Shown: one piece after another, positions 1 through 63,564 of the stretch
Numbering within the stretch: position 1 is the first letter of the stretch
How the letters are laid out: the number at the start of each line of letters is the position of its first letter
Source: Prochilodus magdalenae
Taxonomy: Eukaryota > Chordata > Actinopteri > Characiformes > Prochilodontidae
Length of the DNA stretch: 64,000 bases
Direction: 5' to 3'
Assembly: GCA_024036415.1 (NCBI GenBank)
Contig: JAMWET010003917.1
Span: forward strand, 97,095-161,094
Notes under the pieces: model-generated
Database searches by the model: none
What the model was told of the DNA's origin: nothing
What the model saw: the letters and a program-made list of their open reading frames with translations, nothing else
Made by a program: the position numbers and the translations under genes

Positions 1-315
1 TTTTTAATACAGTGCTGCCTGAGGTCCCTAAAAAATCAAGGCCACGCAAAATTGATTTTGTGCTTTGTCCCTTGCACAATGAGATTTCTCCAGATCATTT
101 GAAACCTTTAATGAAATGTTTTATAGACGATTAAATTTCCACATTCTTTGCTATTTTACTTTGAAACTTAATGAATTGTTTTACGCTTTGTCTGTTTAGT
201 ATTTCACAGACTGCCAAAGTCCATCTTTACTGCTGAAAGACTCTGCTGCTCTGAGCTGTTCCTTTTATACTACCCACTCATGTTACTTATCATTTCCCGC
301 CCTGTTGCCAATTAA
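1..315 (-). mobile_element. DNA transposon remnant
   Basis: Blocks such as GCTGCCTGAGGTCCCTAAAA, GAGATTTCTCCAGATCATTT and the run near TTGCCAATTAATAACA resemble, in the same order, a high-copy teleost DNA transposon that I remember in reverse orientation. No intact ORF remains. The minisatellite starts inside its last bases. The family is not named because a library search is needed. Confidence 0.45.
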
Positions 316-321
316 TAACAA

Positions 322-3303
322 GGTGATATATAACCTTGTGTATAACATTAATCTGTGTATAACAATACTCTGCATATAACATCACCCTGTAAATAACATT
401 ACTCTGTATATTACATTACTCTGCTTATCACATCACCCTGTAAATAACATCACTTTGTATATAACATCACCTTCTACATAACATTACTCTGCATATAACA
501 TCACCCTGTAAATAACATCACCCTCTATATAACATTACTCTGCTTATAACATCATTCTGTATATAACATCACCCTCTATATAACATTACTCTGCATATAA
601 CATCACCATGTAAATAACATCACTCTGTATATAACATCACCCTCTATATAACATTACTCTGTATATACAGTAAAATAACCCTGTAGAAGTCATGAGCCAG
701 TGAATAACACCACGCTGTATATAACATCACTCTGTATATAACATCACCCTCTATATAACATTAATCTGCTTATAACATCACTCTGTATATAACATCACCC
801 TCTATATGACATTACTCTGCTTGTAACATCACTCTGTATATAGCATCACCATCTATATAACATTACTCTGCTTGTAACATCATCACCTCTCTATATATGC
901 TTATAACATCATAACATCACCCTCTATATAACATTACTCTGCTTATAACATCACTCTGTATATAACATCACCCTCTATATAACATTACTCTGCTTATAAC
1001 ATCACTCTGTATATAACATCACCCTCTATATAACATTACTCTGCTTATAACATCACTCTGTATATAAAATCACCTTCTATATAACATTACTCTGCTTGTA
1101 ACATCACTCTGTATATAGCATCACCCTCTATATAACATTAATCTACTTATAACATCACTCTGTATATAACATCACCCTCTATATAACATTACTCTGCTTA
1201 TAACATCACTCTGTATATAACATCACCCTCTATATGACATTACTCTGCTTGTAACATCACCCTGTATATAGCATCACCATCTATATAACATTACTCTGCT
1301 TGTAACATCACTCTGTAAATAGCATCACCCTCTATATAACATTAATCTGCTTATAACATCACTCTGTATATAACATCACCCTCTATATAACATTACTCTG
1401 CTTATAACATCACTCTGTATATAACATCACCCTCTATATAACATTACTCTGCTTGTAACATCACTCTGTATATAGCATCACCCTCTATATAACATTAATC
1501 TACTTATAACATCACTCTGTATATAACATCACCCTCTATATAACATTACTCTGCTTATAACATCACTCTGTATATAACATCACCCTCTATATAACATTAC
1601 TCTGCTTATAACATCACTCTGTATATAACATCACCCTCTATATAACATTACTCTGCTTATAACATCACTCTGTATATAACATCACCCTCTATATGACATT
1701 ACTCTGCTGTTATAACATCACTCTATATATATAACATCACCTGTCTATATAACATATAACATTACTCTGCTTATAACATCACTCTGTATATAACATCACC
1801 TTCTATATAACATTACTCTGCTTGTAACATCACTCTGTATATAGCATCACCCTCTATATAACATTAATCTACTTATAACATCACTCTGTATATAACATCA
1901 CCCTCTATATAACATTACTCTGCTTGTAACATCACTCTGTAAATAGCATCACCCTCTATATAACATTAATCTGCTTATAACATCACTCTGTATATAACAT
2001 CACCCTCTATATAACATTACTCTGCTTATAACATCACTCTGTATATAACATCACCCTCTATATCACTCTGTATATAATCTATATAACATTACTCTGCTTA
2101 TAACATCACTCTGTATATAGCATCACCCTCTATATAACATACTCTGCTTAAACACTCTCTGTATATAACATCACCCTCTATATAACATTACTCTGCTTAT
2201 AACATCACTCTGTATATAACATCACCCTCTATATGACATTACTCTGCTTATAACATCACTCTGTATATAACATCACCCTCTATATAACATTAATCTGCTT
2301 ATAACATCACTCTGTATATAAAATCACCTTCTATATAACATTACTCTGCTTGTAACATCACTCTGTATATAGCATCACCCTCTATATAACATTAATCTAC
2401 TTATAACATCACTCTGTATATAACATCACCCTCTATATAACATTATAACATTACTCTGCATCACCCTCTTATAACATCACTCTGTATATAACATCACCCT
2501 CTATATAACATTACTCTGCTTATAACATCACTCTGTATATAACATCACCCTCTATATAACATTACTCTGCTTATAACATCACTCTGTATATAACATCACC
2601 CTCTATATAACATTACTCTGCTTGTAACATCACTCTGTATATAACATCACCCTCTATATAACATCATAACATTACTCTGCACTTGTAACATAACATCACT
2701 CTATATAAAATATATAACAACTCTGCATCATCCCTTATAACATCACTTTGTATATAACATCACCCTCTATATAACATTACTCTGCTTATAACATCACTGT
2801 GTATATAACATCACCCTCTATATGACATTACTCTGCTTGTAACATCACTCTGTATAAACATGTAACCCTCTATATAACATTAATCTACTTATAACATCAC
2901 TCTGTATATAACATCACCCTCTATATAACATTACTCTGCTTATAACATCACTCTGTATATAACATCACCCTCTATATAACATTACTCTGCTTGTAACATC
3001 ACTCTGTATATAACATCACCCTCTATATAACATTAATCTACTTATAACATCACTCTGTATATAACATCACCCTCTATATATAACATCACCCTCTATATAA
3101 CATTACTCTGCTTATAACATCACTGTGTATATAACATCACCCTCTATATGACAATCTACTTTATCACTCTGTATATATACAGTATATAAATAACTCTGTA
3201 GAACATCATGTATATAAGCATCAGTGACTAACATTACCTGTATATACAGTAAAATAACTCTATATAACATCACCCTGTAAATAACATCACTCTGTATATA
3301 AAA
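322..3303. repeat. Minisatellite: 17-bp unit arranged as 51-bp trimers
   Basis: Consecutive 17-bp units ending in TATAACA fill almost 3 kb. Three variants alternate: TTACTCTGCTTATAACA, TCACTCTGTATATAACA and TCACCCTCTATATAACA. Together they form a 51-bp higher-order unit repeated tens of times. The left edge (322-660) holds more diverse units and no strict trimer order. Interruptions with a shared CAGTAAAATAAC motif occur near 668 and 3247. A reverse-strand ORF at 3112-3306 is a by-product of the repeat. Confidence 0.95.
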
Positions 3304-4640
3304 CATTCAGTGTATGTCTGTGTAGAGAGCAGGATGTCCGATCAGGAGTATACCCCTGTACCTCACTGCTGTTATGCTGTAGTTTGAAGCCAAGGACACT
3401 CTAAACTACATCATACGTCTCCACACTAGATTAAGATGTTCTTGGAATTCTCTGCAAACCCTGAAGGTCTTCCCTCAATGAAAAATAGTGTCACAAGGGT
3501 CATAATTCTCAATGTATCGTTTTCCCACAGTGTGATTTATGAAATGACTATTGAATGTTTGCGGAAAACAATGGACCTCCATTGGGTTATAAATGTATAA
3601 CCTGGGTGTTGCCGCACCAAATCACAGCTGTGAAATATATCCGTGTGATTTTAAGGGCAATAAGCGATAAGCCATTTATTGTTATTTGCTTACCACAATT
3701 GCTGCACTGGCGTTCAGAGTCGCATAACTCAAATGCCAAGCTTAGAGCACTTTTCCCACAAAAAGTCCTGTAAGCATGCATGTGGAGATACAAACGTTCT
3801 TCAGCCTTTCAATCTGGAAAATGAGAACATTTGGTGAATATTCAATACAGCTAGCGAGAGCCAAATGGCCTCTAACTGCGGAAATGATGTGGATTTTCTT
3901 ATGGTCTCTATGCACGCCAGAAAATCATAACATTAATGCAAGTGTGAATCAAGCATAGTTGAACAAACATCACGTCCACTTTCAGGCACAGGGGAGAGCA
4001 CGGCTATAGCCCAACCTGAGCATGAACTCACATGATGTCCATCTGTACTGTCATCACCCTTGACTGGCTCCGCAATGCTAAATGTACTCACGAGGGATTA
4101 TGCATGTCATGCGATCCCACCCATACATAAAAGATACAGGCCCAGCTCATCTGTGCGGATAACGCGCTTATGGCTCTTTTGTTAGCGTGGAGAGGATTAG
4201 CGCCTCACTGATGAGAGATGCGAGAGAGAAAGTGTTCCTGGATTTTAGGCCTTCTTTTCCACTCTTCTAATCATGTAATCTGAGCCTGGGTAGCTTTGAC
4301 GTCTTCCTGAGTGCGTGTGTAGGATGCCTGCTGAACCCAGCCATTGCAGCCTTAAAGAGATAGGAGATATGATTGAGGAGATCTAAGCGTTTGTGCAATC
4401 GCGTGAGAAACAGACGCTGCAAGTGTACAAGCTGTACAGAACAGGTCTTTAACCCAACCGCATACTTTTTCGTCTTACCTATTCTAATGGTAATTGCATA
4501 GTTCAGGTTAATTATGCCATTGTGTACTTTCCCTAACCCACTAATACTGAGCCACACAGAAACTACACAGGAAAATATGATTCAGTGCTTTAACTTAACA
4601 AAGTATGTGACATGGTTGCCCTATAATGGAGAGCTCATTG
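3304..4640. other. Non-repetitive intergenic or intronic DNA
   Basis: No exon is recognised. Short ORFs at 3555-3958 and 4267-4557 lack any family signature and overlap in several frames. The stretch 3990-4300 is GC-balanced and free of recognisable repeats, so it could be conserved non-coding DNA, but nothing in the sequence alone proves this. Confidence 0.4.
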
Positions 4641-4647
4641 AACTCTA

Positions 4648-4683
<36 letters not shown>
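4648..4683. repeat. (AAT)n microsatellite
   Basis: Twelve AAT triplets in a row, followed by AT-rich DNA. Confidence 0.95.
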
Positions 4684-4684
<1 letters not shown>

Positions 4685-4930
4685 TAAATACATAGTATTG
4701 GGCTACTAGAAATGTACTATTAACTTGACATGTTAAGGCAACCAGTTTACTTATTTCAAACAATGAATAATATAAATCACTGAATAATCTACCTCAGGGA
4801 ATTATACAGAATTGCATAGCAATAAGAGCACATAATATAAAATGGCCAACCAAATCTCACTGTCAACAATAACATATGGTTTAAATAAAATTATATAATT
4901 TCATGACAAATTGAGAAAGTTTATGTAATA

Positions 4931-5180
4931 ATTATGAGATAGTATCTCAATATTATCATCACTTAGCATCTCAGAGTAATAAACAAGTATCTTAGATTTT
5001 TTTTTTTATTAAAACTGAAAATGTTTTTTATAAATATAGTATATAGTTTATAGTATACAGTATATCTCATAGTAATACTGAGATAGTATCTCACAAATAT
5101 GCCTGCATGTTGTATAATACAGCTATATGGTAAAGTTCTCAAATTGTTATGGCCTAGTATCTTAGAATAATGAATTAGTA
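4931..5180. repeat. Degenerate palindromic GAGATAGTATCTC repeat
   Basis: The 13-mer GAGATAGTATCTC, an inverted repeat around one central base, occurs at 4936-4948 and 5080-5092. Weaker forms (AGTATCTTAG, AGCATCTCAG, AGTATCAC) lie between and after them, and GAGCTAGTTATCTC appears near 5634. It looks like an old palindrome-rich interspersed repeat. Confidence 0.6.
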
Positions 5181-5183
5181 TCA

Positions 5184-5520
5184 CATGCATTTACATTTAC
5201 ATTTACATTTAAGGTATTTAGCAGACGCTCTTATCCAGAGCGACTTACAACCGTGCTTAGTGTTCCGTTGGATAATATTTTAGCTAGTAGGAAGTTAGAG
5301 CCTAAAACTCACCACGAGCTCAGACACTGCCCGAACAGGGGGCCAGTGCTGGTACCTAGAGATTAATACACAGACATAGAGCAAGTAAACCATTACCTGG
5401 CAACCCCAGCCCAGTGCTCATTCCTAAAGAGGAGAAAAGGTTATTAAAGTGCAACACAATACACACAATTTACACGTCTACTAGAGCTCACGTCTACTAG
5501 AGCTCACTCACTTAAATGCA
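5184..5520. repeat. SINE-tail-like interspersed repeat
   Basis: Starts with four copies of CATTTA and contains TTAGCAGACGCTCTTATCCA followed by GAGCGACTTACAA, a tail found in very many teleost interspersed repeats. A related tail in inverse orientation ends the SINE at 56101-56285. The right part contains a 16-bp tandem duplication (CACGTCTACTAGAGCT) at 5473-5504. Confidence 0.6.
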
Positions 5521-6398
5521 TGACAAAATACATTGTAAAAATGAGAATAATTAATAGGTAATTCATAAATAATATGTAATTTCTCATAGATGAAGGTGAT
5601 ATCTTGTAATTAATATATTGTATCCCCTAATAATGAGCTAGTTATCTCAATAATGGCTAAATATTTTGTACACGATAACTGTCTTATACAGTAAATGTGG
5701 AATATTTGTATAAATATTTTTTTAGTTATGATACAAAATCTGGCTTTTACTAATATTCATCATTACAAGACACGATATACTATCCTAAGGATAAGATAGT
5801 ATAATATGCCGCATATCTTATTATAGTAAATATGACTTACTGGCATTAGTATTATGGCTTACTAAAGGACTTGACTTAGACTTGACTTAGCTGAAACAGG
5901 CCTCCATGTAAATTGGCATTTCGTATGGTTTTTGCTAAGTATGTTAAGGGGTCAATAAGGGACCCACAGGCTGAGAAGGTCTGATCTCCACAGTGTTTGC
6001 CCTTCTCGTTCTCTTACTCAGAGTCTTACTTCTGGGGACTGAAATCCTGGAGACATAATCTCTTTATCCCCCCACCACAGCCTTAATTGTGCTGGCATCA
6101 TTGTTTCTCTCACGCAGAGGCAGGAAAATCCTCAAGATAAATGGAACTCCTTTCCCTGGCCTATGAGCAAAAAGCTAAAAGCTTAGCCTTGAGATTAGTT
6201 GCTTTCATTCTGAGGTCAACGCGGAATGACTCTGCTCTCATTCTTGCTGTTTTGTATGCATACGAGGCTGAATTCTGAAATACTGAACAGCCAGTCGCGA
6301 ATGTTGTACATTCCATTCAAGTAAAGAAATGAATGCAGGCAGTGTGGTAATAGATACCAGTGATTCATACTATAAAAAACTCAACTTGCTCCAACTTA
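5521..6398. other. AT-rich non-coding DNA
   Basis: No gene seen. A small imperfect hairpin (ACTATCCTAAGGATAAGATAGT) lies near 5778. 5930-6360 looks like unique sequence with no recognisable element. Confidence 0.4.
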
Positions 6399-7610
6399 CA
6401 GTGCCAGTCAAAAGTTTAGACACACCCAGTTAAAGGAATGCTTGTGGTTATCTTTAAATCTACGAGCTGTTTAATAGTTCCAAAGATGATGAGATATCTG
6501 AAAAAAATGATGACATACCACATCTACTCTTGATGTATCATGGTATTATATTTTTGTTTGCCTTATCGCTCTAATACACCCTCATCAAAAGAACAGCTGT
6601 ACAAATACCAGCACCCAGAATGAATCAAGCACCAGGAATGAAATTTGGTGGGTAGCTTTGACATTCTGAGACATGCAAAGGATTCAAGTTTCATGCTCGG
6701 CCAAGCATGTGACGTAAGCAAGGATGAGCCTTATCACTGTACCTGACTTACCCAACAGCCCAAGTTGTGAATATGTAGTAAGCAGCAATGTCCTCTAGGA
6801 GTCTGTTGCCACTGGCACCAGTGGGAGATGGCTGCAGGATGCATGATGACATGCACTCTTCATGATGGACAGATAAACAGATTTGGTCCAAAATTGCTTA
6901 GAAAAAAATCTTGTAATATCAACCAGCATTGCATATTACACAAGCTGTTCTATCCTCCTGTACAGTTGTCATTTAGCGGGGTTTATTTTGAGAGTATTTA
7001 CATCTTAACTGGGGAAATGGTGCAGCACTTACAGCCATTTTCATACGAGACCCAGCACCCCCTCCCCTGTTAGGGCCTCATACGTCTTCAATTGCTGTTT
7101 ATTGTGGGGGTGCTTTTGCATTGGCTATGCTTTCAGTAAGTCATATGCATGCCTTATTGGATTGGTTTCAGCTGATTGACTTGGCCATTGCATAAAATTC
7201 CACTACTTTTTCCCCTGTCCTTTTCACGGTATGCTTTAAATCATTGTCTGTCTGTGCTGTTGCAGTGGGATTTGAAGCATTTGGGGGAACCTGAGCAGAT
7301 AATACATGACCATGTACTTCAAAATCCATCCCACTGCGCTTGTCATCAGTCACATCATCAGTAAATGAAACCAGTTCTTTTGGCAGCCATACATGAGCAC
7401 GGCATAATATTACCTCCACAATGCTTGACAGATCAGATCATATGCTTTAGACAATGCACAGATTCTGCCCTTCTAGTAATTCTGGATCTTTGTCTCATAT
7501 GTCCATTAGATGTACGTCTGGAACCGTACAGGTGTGTTTTAGGTGTTTCTGCCAAACACTTCAAATTTGGTCTTTCTTATTTGAAAGCTTATCAGTGATT
7601 TACATCTTGT
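6399..7610 (-). mobile_element. Tc1-like transposon relic
   Basis: CAGTGCCAGTCAAAAGTTTA followed by GACACACCC at 6399-6427 is a typical teleost Tc1 terminal repeat. On the - strand, 7168-7419 encodes TDNDLKHTVK, matching the DNDPKHT block around the second catalytic Asp of Tc1 transposases. The reading frame is broken and the opposite terminal repeat is not identified, so the right limit is approximate. Confidence 0.6.
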
Positions 7611-7854
7611 GGTAAACCGTCTGTATTTACCCTGATGAAGTCAGCATTGTGGACATTATATTGATTGTTAACAGGAACAGATTCCAATGTAAGTGTGCCA
7701 TTGCTTACTTAAAAGTGAAACAATGAGGGAATTATGCAAACCTGGGCATAGAAGAGCTGAGCAGCCGATTGTCAAATTAGTTCTTACACAGTGCATTAGA
7801 TGGCTGAAATAATAATAAGTTAATTACAGAAATATGTTTAGACTGGACAATATG

Positions 7855-8445
7855 TATTTTTCATCAAAAGAATAGCTGCATCTTTTTCTGAATCAGATTC
7901 AGAAAAAGATAAAAGTTACAAGGAACAATAAATGATGATAATTTGAGACGGATATGGGCAACATTAATTGACCTACACATACTGACGTAGTGTCTCTCAG
8001 TATGGTGTCGAGCCGCCATGTTTGTAAACGCAACATGCCAGACGTCCCGGCATGGAGTTGTAGAGGTTCCATATGGTGTCCTGTAATAATACATCCCATG
8101 CAGCTTGAATATTCTCCCACAGTTCATGCCAATTTTGTGGTAGGGGTGGAGGTGGAGTGAACACCAGGCCTTCTGGACATGTGACGCATAACAACAACCC
8201 GTTTATCTTAGTGCTGACCACAGGTGCCTCCACACACGGATTCGTTGGTCGTCTCCACCAAGACACAAATGGGACTCTTGACTCGTGCATGTGGTGCGTT
8301 GTTCAGTTATATGCCAATGGTGCTGACACTAAAAGGATGACTTATGGAGGACATCACTGCCAAATGAATGTCTGCAACCGTGGCTGTTGGGTCAGTCAGG
8401 GACAGCAATAAGGCCCGTACTTGCTTACATCACATGAGCAGCTGA
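7855..8445 (-). pseudogene. Tc1 transposase relic, copy A
   Basis: On the - strand, 7997-8290 encodes QNWHELWENIQAAWDVLLQD then TIWNLYNSMPGRLACCVYKH and GGSTPY: the C-terminal end of a Tc1-like transposase. A fragment of the terminal repeat (CATCAAAAGAATAGCTGCAT) is at 7862-7881. Compared with copy D (37993-38690) it lacks an internal part containing the FSDESR block, and it shifts frame. Rex1 sequence follows directly. Confidence 0.75.
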
Positions 8446-8494
8446 GCGTGAAACTTGAATCAATTACATGTCTCACAATGTCAAACTTACCCAC

Positions 8495-9240
8495 CAAGTT
8501 TCATTCCTCTAGGTTTTCCTTCTGGGTACAACTATTTCGTCCTGGACAGTACTCTCTCATTCCAATCACACATTAACAACATCACTCGGCCTGCCTACTT
8601 CCACCTTCGTAATATCAACTGCCTTCGGCCCTCTCTTACTCCTCACGCTACTGCCATTCTCGTACACAGCCTTGTTACCTCCCGATTAGATTATTGCAAC
8701 TCTCTTCTTTTTGGTCTCACCCACAAATATTTCCATAAGCTTCAACTGGTCCAGAATTCAGCTGCCCGTATCATTACTAGAACCCCCACCTTCCATCACA
8801 TCACTCCTGTCCTCCAACAGCTCCATTGGCTCCCGGTTAAGTTCCGTATCAACTACAAAATCCTTCTGCTCACCTTTAAGGCCATTCACAATCTTTCTCC
8901 ACCATATCTCTCTACTCTTCTTCATGTTGTTGTTCCCTCTCGCTCCCTCAGATCATCCTTTTCCATCCACTTGGCTGTCCCCACTGCTCGCCTCACCACC
9001 ATGTGACTCTGGAACTCCTTACCACCTGATATAAGAAGCATTAACTCACTTTCACAATTCAAATCCACACTCAACACTTACCTGTTTAAACTTGCCTTCT
9101 CCATTTGATCATTCTGTATTTTCTTTTTTATTCTATTTTTTTCATATGTATTGTTTAATTTGCACATTTGTAAGGTGTCCTTGAGTGACAGAAAGGCGCC
9201 TATGAAATAAAATGTATTATTATTATCATTATTATTATTT
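8495..9240 (+). pseudogene. Rex1/CR1-type LINE 3' end (reverse transcriptase C-terminus)
   Basis: 8455-9006 reads [57 protein letters not shown] and [20 protein letters not shown]: the end of a CR1-clade non-LTR reverse transcriptase as in teleost Rex1. A deletion and frameshift at about 9000 separates LTTM from the normal tail LWNSLPPDIRSINSLSQFKS, which continues in another frame to a stop at 9106-9108. The 3' tail ends in ATT repeats (9210-9238). The element is 5'-truncated, as is usual for LINEs. Confidence 0.9.
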
Positions 9241-9653
9241 GTGATTTGACTGCTTTTGGCGATGCGTGTATTTTAACTTGTCTGTAGCGGGCTCCATGAG
9301 TAGCAGCCTATTAAAAATCACATGCAGACCTGTTATTCTTGCATTATGTGGTTTAAAGTGTTTATTTGAAAGCCCACAACAGGCAGACAGCGGTACTGCA
9401 GCAGAGATCTTATACAGCTTGAACCACCAGTGTTTCGTCTACCAACATCTTAACCTGCCAACATTACTCCATCCTTCCTTCTGTCAAGATTCGTTTGGTT
9501 TTACCTCTATGAAAATTGCTTATTTGCTAGTCTAGCCTAGCACAAAAATAATTATATGCGTTTTGCAGTATATGAAGCTGTCATGCTCAGCATCTCGGGG
9601 ACTTTTCAGGGACTGAGTCTGTACATCTATGTTGTCTCTGTCATCTACTCTAG

Positions 9654-60778
<51,125 letters not shown>

Positions 60779-61350
60779 GTGAGTGAGTGATCCCACATCT
60801 TCCTGTCTGCTTTCTCTCTCTTACTGCCCTGCTTCCTCTAACCTTAACCCGCAGTCAAATGACACAAACCAGAGTTCACCTGGAAACAACACCCACATCA
60901 CAGCACAGCAGTAAAATACAAGGCAGTGTGGAACCGTAAGCGAAGAATCAGCACGGAATGGAAAACACAGTGGTTGCAGTTTATTAGGTCACAATGAGGC
61001 ACAGTATTGAGCAACTTCAGGGGGCCAAGCAGTGATGGATTAGGTGCATTGTGTGCAAAGAAAATGTCCAAAAGGAGTGCTAATGAACACCCTGGGAAGT
61101 CTAGTGTTGCTCTCATTAATATTTCAGGACCAGCACTGTTAAAGCTGTGACTGGTTAATACAGCGTGTGGCCTTCTGAACTGTATCTGACCCTGGTGGGG
61201 CTTATTCCACAGCCCAGGGTCTTTTCTCCTTCTCCCTAGAGCATGCACTCCATTAGCAGAGAACCCACCGGTGTCTTGTATCACACCATCCTCGACCACA
61301 CTCTTTCAGCCTCTCTTTTTTTCCCCATCATCCTCCCCTCCGGTCATCCT
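60779..61350. other. Intron DNA after the last exon
   Basis: No further iqca1 exon is recognised. A 133-codon - strand ORF (60898-61299) has no family signature and no splice or start context. Confidence 0.4.
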
Positions 61351-61364
61351 AGGTGTACCGGTGT

Positions 61365-61760
61365 ACAGTCGTACGCAAAGGTTTGAACACCCACAGTAAA
61401 ACTGCTAAATCAAAATAAGTAACACATGCTCTACAGCAAACAAGCCAAAAGGGCAGCTTCTGCAGATTTCAGTGCATATTTCCAGTCATTTTTAAATGAC
61501 TTTAACACTACAACACTTCTAAAAAAATAACACTTCAAATATAAAATATGTTATAACTTTGTTGTTATAAAATGTTTCAGTATATTAATTTCTATATTAA
61601 AATGTGTCTTTGTTTGATGCAACATGTGATTTTGTATATGACTGTTGTATGCACCCTGCAATAGCTCTTCTTACATTTTGCTGAAGCCTTAGAGGTCTAG
61701 AGGTATTGTTGTGATTACTTTGACTGTATTAAGATAATTACATAATTGTAGTTATATAAA
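61365..61760. mobile_element. Tc1-like non-autonomous fragment
   Basis: ACAGTCGTACGCAAAGGTTT plus GAACACCC resembles the terminal repeat of Tc1-like MITEs (CAGTxGTATGCAAAAGTTTG type). The interior is AT-rich. The right end is not found. Confidence 0.5.
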
Positions 61761-61865
61761 GAATCTTATAGACTCCAAGCCCCAGACTAGAAAACACAGA
61801 GTCAAACATTAAAAATCTTAATACCCGGAGACTGCTTAATGCAAAACCAGGGAAAACAAACTCAA

Positions 61866-63564
61866 AGAAACACAACTCAGTTCAGTAACACAGAAGCAGG
61901 CCTTAGCCCTCAGTTTAGGAACATAGAGAAGCACGTCTTAGCATTCAGGTCAGTAACACAGAGAAGCATTGTCTTAGCACTTAGTTCAGGAACACAGAGA
62001 GGCACGTCTTAGTCCTCAGTTTAGGAACATGGAGAAGCACGTCTTAGCACTCAGTTCAGGAACACAGAGAAGCACGTCTTAGCACTCAGTTCAGGAACAC
62101 AGAGAAGCACGTCTTAGCACTCAGTTCAGGAACACAGAGAAGCACGTCTTAGCACTCAGTTCAGGAACACAGAGAAGCACGTCTTAGCACTCAGTTCAGG
62201 AACACAGGGAAGCACATCTTAGCACTCAGTTCAGGAACACAGAGAGGCACGTCTTAGCACTCAGTTCAGGAACACAGAGAAGCACATCTTAGCACTCAGT
62301 TCAGGAACACAGAGAAGCACATCTTAGCACTTAGTTCAGGAACACAGAGAAGCTCATCTTAGCACTCAGTTCAGGAACACAGAGAAGCTCGTCTTAGCAC
62401 TCAGTTCAGGAACACAGAGAAGCTCGTCTTAGCACTCAGTTCAGGAACACAGAGAAGCACATCTTAGCACTCAGTTCAGGAACACAGAGAAGCACATCTT
62501 AGCACTCAGTTCAGGAACACAGAGAAGCTCGTCTTAGCACTCAGTTCAGGAACAGAGAGAAACACGTCTTAGCACTCAGTTCAGGAACAGAGAGAGGCAC
62601 GTCTTAGCACTCAGTTCAGGAACAGAGAGAAACACGTCTTAGCACTCAGTTCAGGAACAGAGAGAAGCTCGTCTTAGCACTTAGTTCAGGAACACAGAGA
62701 AGCTCATCTTAGCACTCAGTTCAGGAACACAGAGAAGCTCGTCTTAGCACTCAGTTCAGGAACACAGAGAACATCTTAGCAGTTCAGGAACACAGAGACA
62801 TCTTAGCACTCAGTTCAGGAACACAGAGAAGCACATCTTAGCACTCAGTTCAGGAACACAGAGAAGCTCGTCTTAGCACTTAGTTCAGGAACACAGAGAA
62901 GCTCGTCTTAGCACTCAGTTCAGGAACAGAGAGAAACACGTCTTAGCACTCAGTTCAGGAACAGAGAGAAGCTCGTCTTAGCACTTAGTTCAGGAACACA
63001 GAGAAGCTCGTCTTAGCACTCAGTTCAGGAACACAGAGAAGCTCGTCTTAGCACTCAGTTCAGGAACACAGAGAAGCACATCTTAGCACTCAGTTCAGGA
63101 ACACAGAGAAGCACATCTTAGCACTCAGTTCAGGAACACAGAGAAGCACATCTTAGCACTCAGTTCAGGAACACAGAGAAGCACATCTTAGCACTCAGTT
63201 CAGGAACACAGAGAAGCTCGTCTTAGCACTCAGTTCAGGAACAAAGAGAAGCTCGTCTTAGCACTCAGTTCAGGAACACAGAGAAACACGTCTTAGCACT
63301 CAGTTCAGGAACAGAGAGAAGCTCATCTTAGCACTCAGTTCAGGAACACAGAGAGGCACGTCTTAGCACTCAGTTCAGGAACAGAGAGAAACACGTCTTA
63401 GCACTCAGTTCAGGAACAGAGAGAAGCTCGTCTTAGCACTCAGTTCAGGAACACAGAGAAACTCGTCTTAGCACTCAGTTCAGGAACACAGAGAAGCTCG
63501 TCTTAGCACTCAGTTCAGGAACACAGAGAAGCTCGTCTTAGCACTCAGTTCAGGAACAGAGAGA
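61866..63564. repeat. Minisatellite with 35-bp unit, about 48 copies
   Basis: The unit is TCTTAGCACTCAGTTCAGGA plus ACACAGAGAAGCACG. Variation concentrates at a few positions: GCACG, GCTCG, GCACA or AACACG at the unit end, and ACACAG or ACAGAG in the middle. Short units occur at 62770-62805. The flanks (61790-61865 and 63565-63700) form one interspersed element, so the array grew inside it. Confidence 0.97.

Noticed and set aside
3304..9653. An upstream iqca1 exon ending in the IQ half of the motif
   Set aside because: I looked for a phase-0 exon ending in an ATRIQK-like sequence and found none by eye; it probably lies before the window, though a short exon could have been missed.
60898..61299. 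133-codon - strand ORF
   Set aside because: No recognisable domain, no start or splice context, no neighbouring exons.
61866..63564. CRISPR-like array of 35-bp units
   Set aside because: Units are contiguous with no unique spacers, no cas genes are present and the host is a vertebrate; it is a minisatellite.
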